A stretch of DNA of 11,995 nucleotides from Halocaridina rubra (taxonomy: Eukaryota; Arthropoda; Malacostraca; Decapoda; Atyidae): positions 1 to 11,995 of the forward strand of contig JAXCGZ010016664.1 of NCBI GenBank assembly GCA_037179515.1. Direction: 5' to 3'. This document shows positions 8,054-11,995 of this stretch, in pieces; within the stretch, counting starts at the first letter, position 1; each line of letters opens with the position of its first letter. A program made the translations under genes and the position numbers. The notes under the pieces were generated by a model. It saw only the letters and a program-made list of their open reading frames with translations, did not search any database and was not told where the DNA came from.

Positions 8054-8176
8054 TTTGCTAAAATGAAGCCACGAGTGAGGTTGGGGAATCTGTAATATGA
8101 ACATAGTGGCATTCAGTTAGAATGCGTTCATTCCTATGTATAGCAGATATAAGCTATAAGGTTGGGTTCCTTTTAA

Positions 8177-8246
8177 CCTTCTGTGGTGTAGTGGTAGCGC
8201 CTTGACTTAGTAATCATAAGTCCTAGGTTCGAGTCCCGGTCGGGGT
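8177..8246 (+). other. tRNA-like segment in right arm of the inverted repeat
   Basis: A 70-nt segment identical to the one on the - strand at 7781-7850. It has the box-A-like TGGTGTAGTGG, a box B GGTTCGAGTCC and a T-arm TAGG/CCGG region. The acceptor strands (CCTTCTG against TCGGGGT) pair only weakly and the variable region is missing. I read it as tRNA-derived and possibly still able to recruit pol III, not as a working tRNA gene. Confidence 0.55.
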
Positions 8247-8255
8247 AAAAAATGA

Positions 8256-8258
<3 letters not shown>

Positions 8259-8341
<83 letters not shown>
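8259..8341. repeat. (AT)n microsatellite, about 41 units
   Basis: Pure AT repeat directly abutting the right arm of the 204-bp inverted repeat through the shared bases CAT/AT. Confidence 0.97.
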
Positions 8342-10629
<2,288 letters not shown>

Positions 10630-10633
10630 GTGT

Positions 10634-10814
<181 letters not shown>

Positions 10815-11523
10815 TACTAGATGATGTTCATGGCTTTAAAATGTATAAATGTACAAGACATTAACTGAAGAAATAGCTTCGGTTCATCATGTATTGTTGA
10901 AGCGATTGACAATTGCTGCCGAGTCGGCAACGTCTATACAATTTTACTCTGTACTAATTTCTTTTATAATTGTTCCGTTGAATGAGTACGCAAAGAAGCA
11001 ACTCCGATAACAATCACAATATTTAACATAACGTGTTTCCAGAGCGATTTTCTTCTCAACCGTGGTACATTATTAGGTTATAATATTTTTGTATTAACTC
11101 ATCCCAGTTTGAAATCTAGTTTTGAGGGTTCTATATTTAGTTTGTCACTTAGCTAGAAAAAAAAAATATATTCTTTAACTATTACACTCGTCTCAGCCTT
11201 ACCTATTTTATGCTGTTTAAGTCTCGATATTTTTAGAATATATTTTATAACAAAAATGATCTTCAAATTAATGGTAATTACTCAACTTTAGATTAGATTT
11301 GGTTAGGATAGGTTAGATTAGGGAAAGTTGTCAGGTTGTATTAGGTTGGGAATCATTTTTCAAAGCCGCGTGATTCAGTCAAAACGCATCAGAAAACATA
11401 CGAAAAACACGAATTTCACTTCCAATAGGTGACAGTTACATTTGTGAACATTTACCAAATAAATCAATGATACAATACACAGGAGTGCGATTGTCTTCCA
11501 CATTTTGCAAAACGTTTGAACAT
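10815..11523. other. AT-rich single-copy non-coding stretch
   Basis: No open frame with recognisable protein content, no tRNA-like box A/B pair and no long repeat was found. Small items only: a short hairpin TGCCGA-G-TCGGCA (10917-10929), an A-run at about 11157-11166 and a TTAGG-like patch near 11290-11350. It may be ordinary intergenic or intronic host DNA. Confidence 0.6.
11290..11350 (+). repeat. Degenerate TTAGG-like patch
   Basis: Several imperfect units resembling the arthropod telomere repeat TTAGG occur: GGTTAGGATAGGTTAGATTA and then ATTAGGTTGGG. The units are not in regular tandem and the patch is only about 60 bp, so it is an interstitial, degenerate tract at most, or chance in AT-rich DNA. 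Confidence 0.3.
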
Positions 11524-11536
11524 TACAAAATGCATT

Positions 11537-11981
11537 CTTCTTCCTCTATTTGCGTTCCCATTTTCATATGGGGTCGCATCTCTTCACTAGTCGTCTCCAC
11601 TGGTTCCGGTCCATCACTTGCTCCTCCTCCAGCTGTCTCTCTCTGAGATCCTCCTTCAGTCGGTCCTTCCACCGTAGTTTAGGTCTTCCTCGTCTACGTC
11701 TGCCCTCCACGTCCATCTCCATCACTCTCACACCCACGTAGTCTTCTTCTCTCCTCTTCACATGACCAAACCACTGTAATCTCCTCTCCTGCGCTTTCGC
11801 CGACGTCTCCACCACCTTCACTGTACCTCTGATCTGGTCATTTCGTATCCTGTCCTCCCTCGTCACCCCACACATCCACCTCAGCATTCTCATTTCTGCG
11901 ACATCTATCTTCCTTTCTTGAACCTTTTTCACCGGCCACGTCTCCGCACCGTACAGCAACGCTGGTCTCACAACTGACTTG
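11537..11981 (-). mobile_element. RTE-like LINE, 5'-truncated 445-bp insertion
   Basis: Runs on the - strand from 11981 to 11537 between 13-bp duplications. It contains only the C-terminal end of the RT protein and a 27-bp 3' UTR ending GAGGAAGAAG. A very short 3' UTR with a simple repeated end and no long poly(A) fits the RTE group. It is unrelated to the CR1-like copies. Confidence 0.75.
11564..11981 (-). pseudogene. C-terminal fragment of RTE-like reverse transcriptase protein
   Basis: About 138 codons ending at TGA 11564-11566. It shows the familiar LINE C-terminal pattern: SVVRPALLYGAETW, then RMLRWMCGVTREDRIRN, QERRLQWFGHVKRR, a GRRRRGRPKLRW block and a final NQWRRLVKRCDP. This is the region after the RT thumb; no catalytic RT motif is present. 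The upstream in-frame stop at 11993-11995 lies in flanking DNA beyond the target duplication, and the TTG at 11986-11984 is not a true start. Non-functional fragment. Confidence 0.85.
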
Positions 11982-11995
11982 TACAAAATGCATTA

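Larger units (their letters stand above)
7767..8260. repeat. Perfect 204-bp inverted repeat with 86-bp spacer
   Basis: The left arm 7767-7970 and right arm 8057-8260 are reverse complements with equal length and no mismatch in my reading. The spacer is 7971-8056. The arms contain the tRNA-like repeat plus 14 bp of outer sequence (AAAAAATGATTCAT on the right arm). The right arm lacks the first 36 bp of the left copy. As RNA or single-stranded DNA this would form a long hairpin. It is flanked on both sides by (AT)n. Confidence 0.93.
11524..11994. repeat. 13-bp target-site duplication of the RTE-like insertion
   Basis: TACAAAATGCATT occurs at 11524-11536 and at 11982-11994, exactly bounding the coding fragment and its short 3' UTR. 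This defines both ends of the insertion. Confidence 0.75.

Noticed and set aside
8177..8246. A functional tRNA gene (possible AAT anticodon)
   Set aside because: The acceptor strands pair poorly, the variable region is missing, and the segment is duplicated inside a repeat; it is better read as tRNA-derived.
11290..11350. A true telomere or subtelomere boundary
   Set aside because: The units are few, irregular and interstitial, with ordinary sequence on both sides.
10815..11523. A host exon or promoter in the right flank
   Set aside because: No open frame of useful length, splice pattern or promoter motif could be supported by eye.

Overview
This is a eukaryotic, invertebrate-type repeat island with no recognisable host gene. 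Very long (AT)n and (AC)n microsatellites, tRNA-derived SINEs, CR1-like and RTE-like non-LTR retrotransposons and a degenerate TTAGG-like tract point to an arthropod. A decapod crustacean is my best guess, but that is inference, not shown by the sequence.

Bases 1-7400 hold six head-to-tail copies of one CR1-group LINE, all on the + strand. Copy 1 (1-2736) is cut by the window edge and has a fully open endonuclease-RT reading frame. Copy 2 (2746-5460) is nearly as long but carries a frameshift and an early stop. Copies 3, 4 and 5 (5467-5753, 5766-5923, 5933-6198) are only 3' stubs. Copy 6 (6212-7400) keeps the RT core and C-terminus. All share one 3' UTR with a stem-loop and a 14-bp tail unit ACAATTAGGTAATC (one or two units). 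Each tail runs into a short (AC)n tract, and the next 5'-truncated copy begins directly in that tract.

Bases 7401-8684 are AT-rich and separate this array from copy 7. They contain a 200-bp tRNA-like SINE with a 21-bp target-site duplication (7410-7651), a second tRNA-like repeat locked in a perfect 204-bp inverted repeat (7767-7970 and 8057-8260) with an overlapping 47-bp direct repeat, and a (TAA)n/poly(A) retroelement-like tail (8541-8577). A compound (AT)n(GT)n tract follows.

Copy 7 of the same LINE (8685-10629) lies on the - strand, tail-to-tail with the array. Both of its ends also abut (AC)n. Just beyond is a 181-bp palindrome with an (AT)n core (10634-10814). Bases 10815-11523 look like single-copy non-coding DNA with a short TTAGG-like patch. 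The window ends with a 5'-truncated RTE-like insertion (11537-11981) bounded by a 13-bp target-site duplication.

The main biological story is a CR1-like LINE that appears to have landed repeatedly in (AC)n microsatellite, including the (AC)n next to its own earlier copies, building a nested array. Copy 1 could be protein-competent if its missing 5' end is intact. The other copies are defective.
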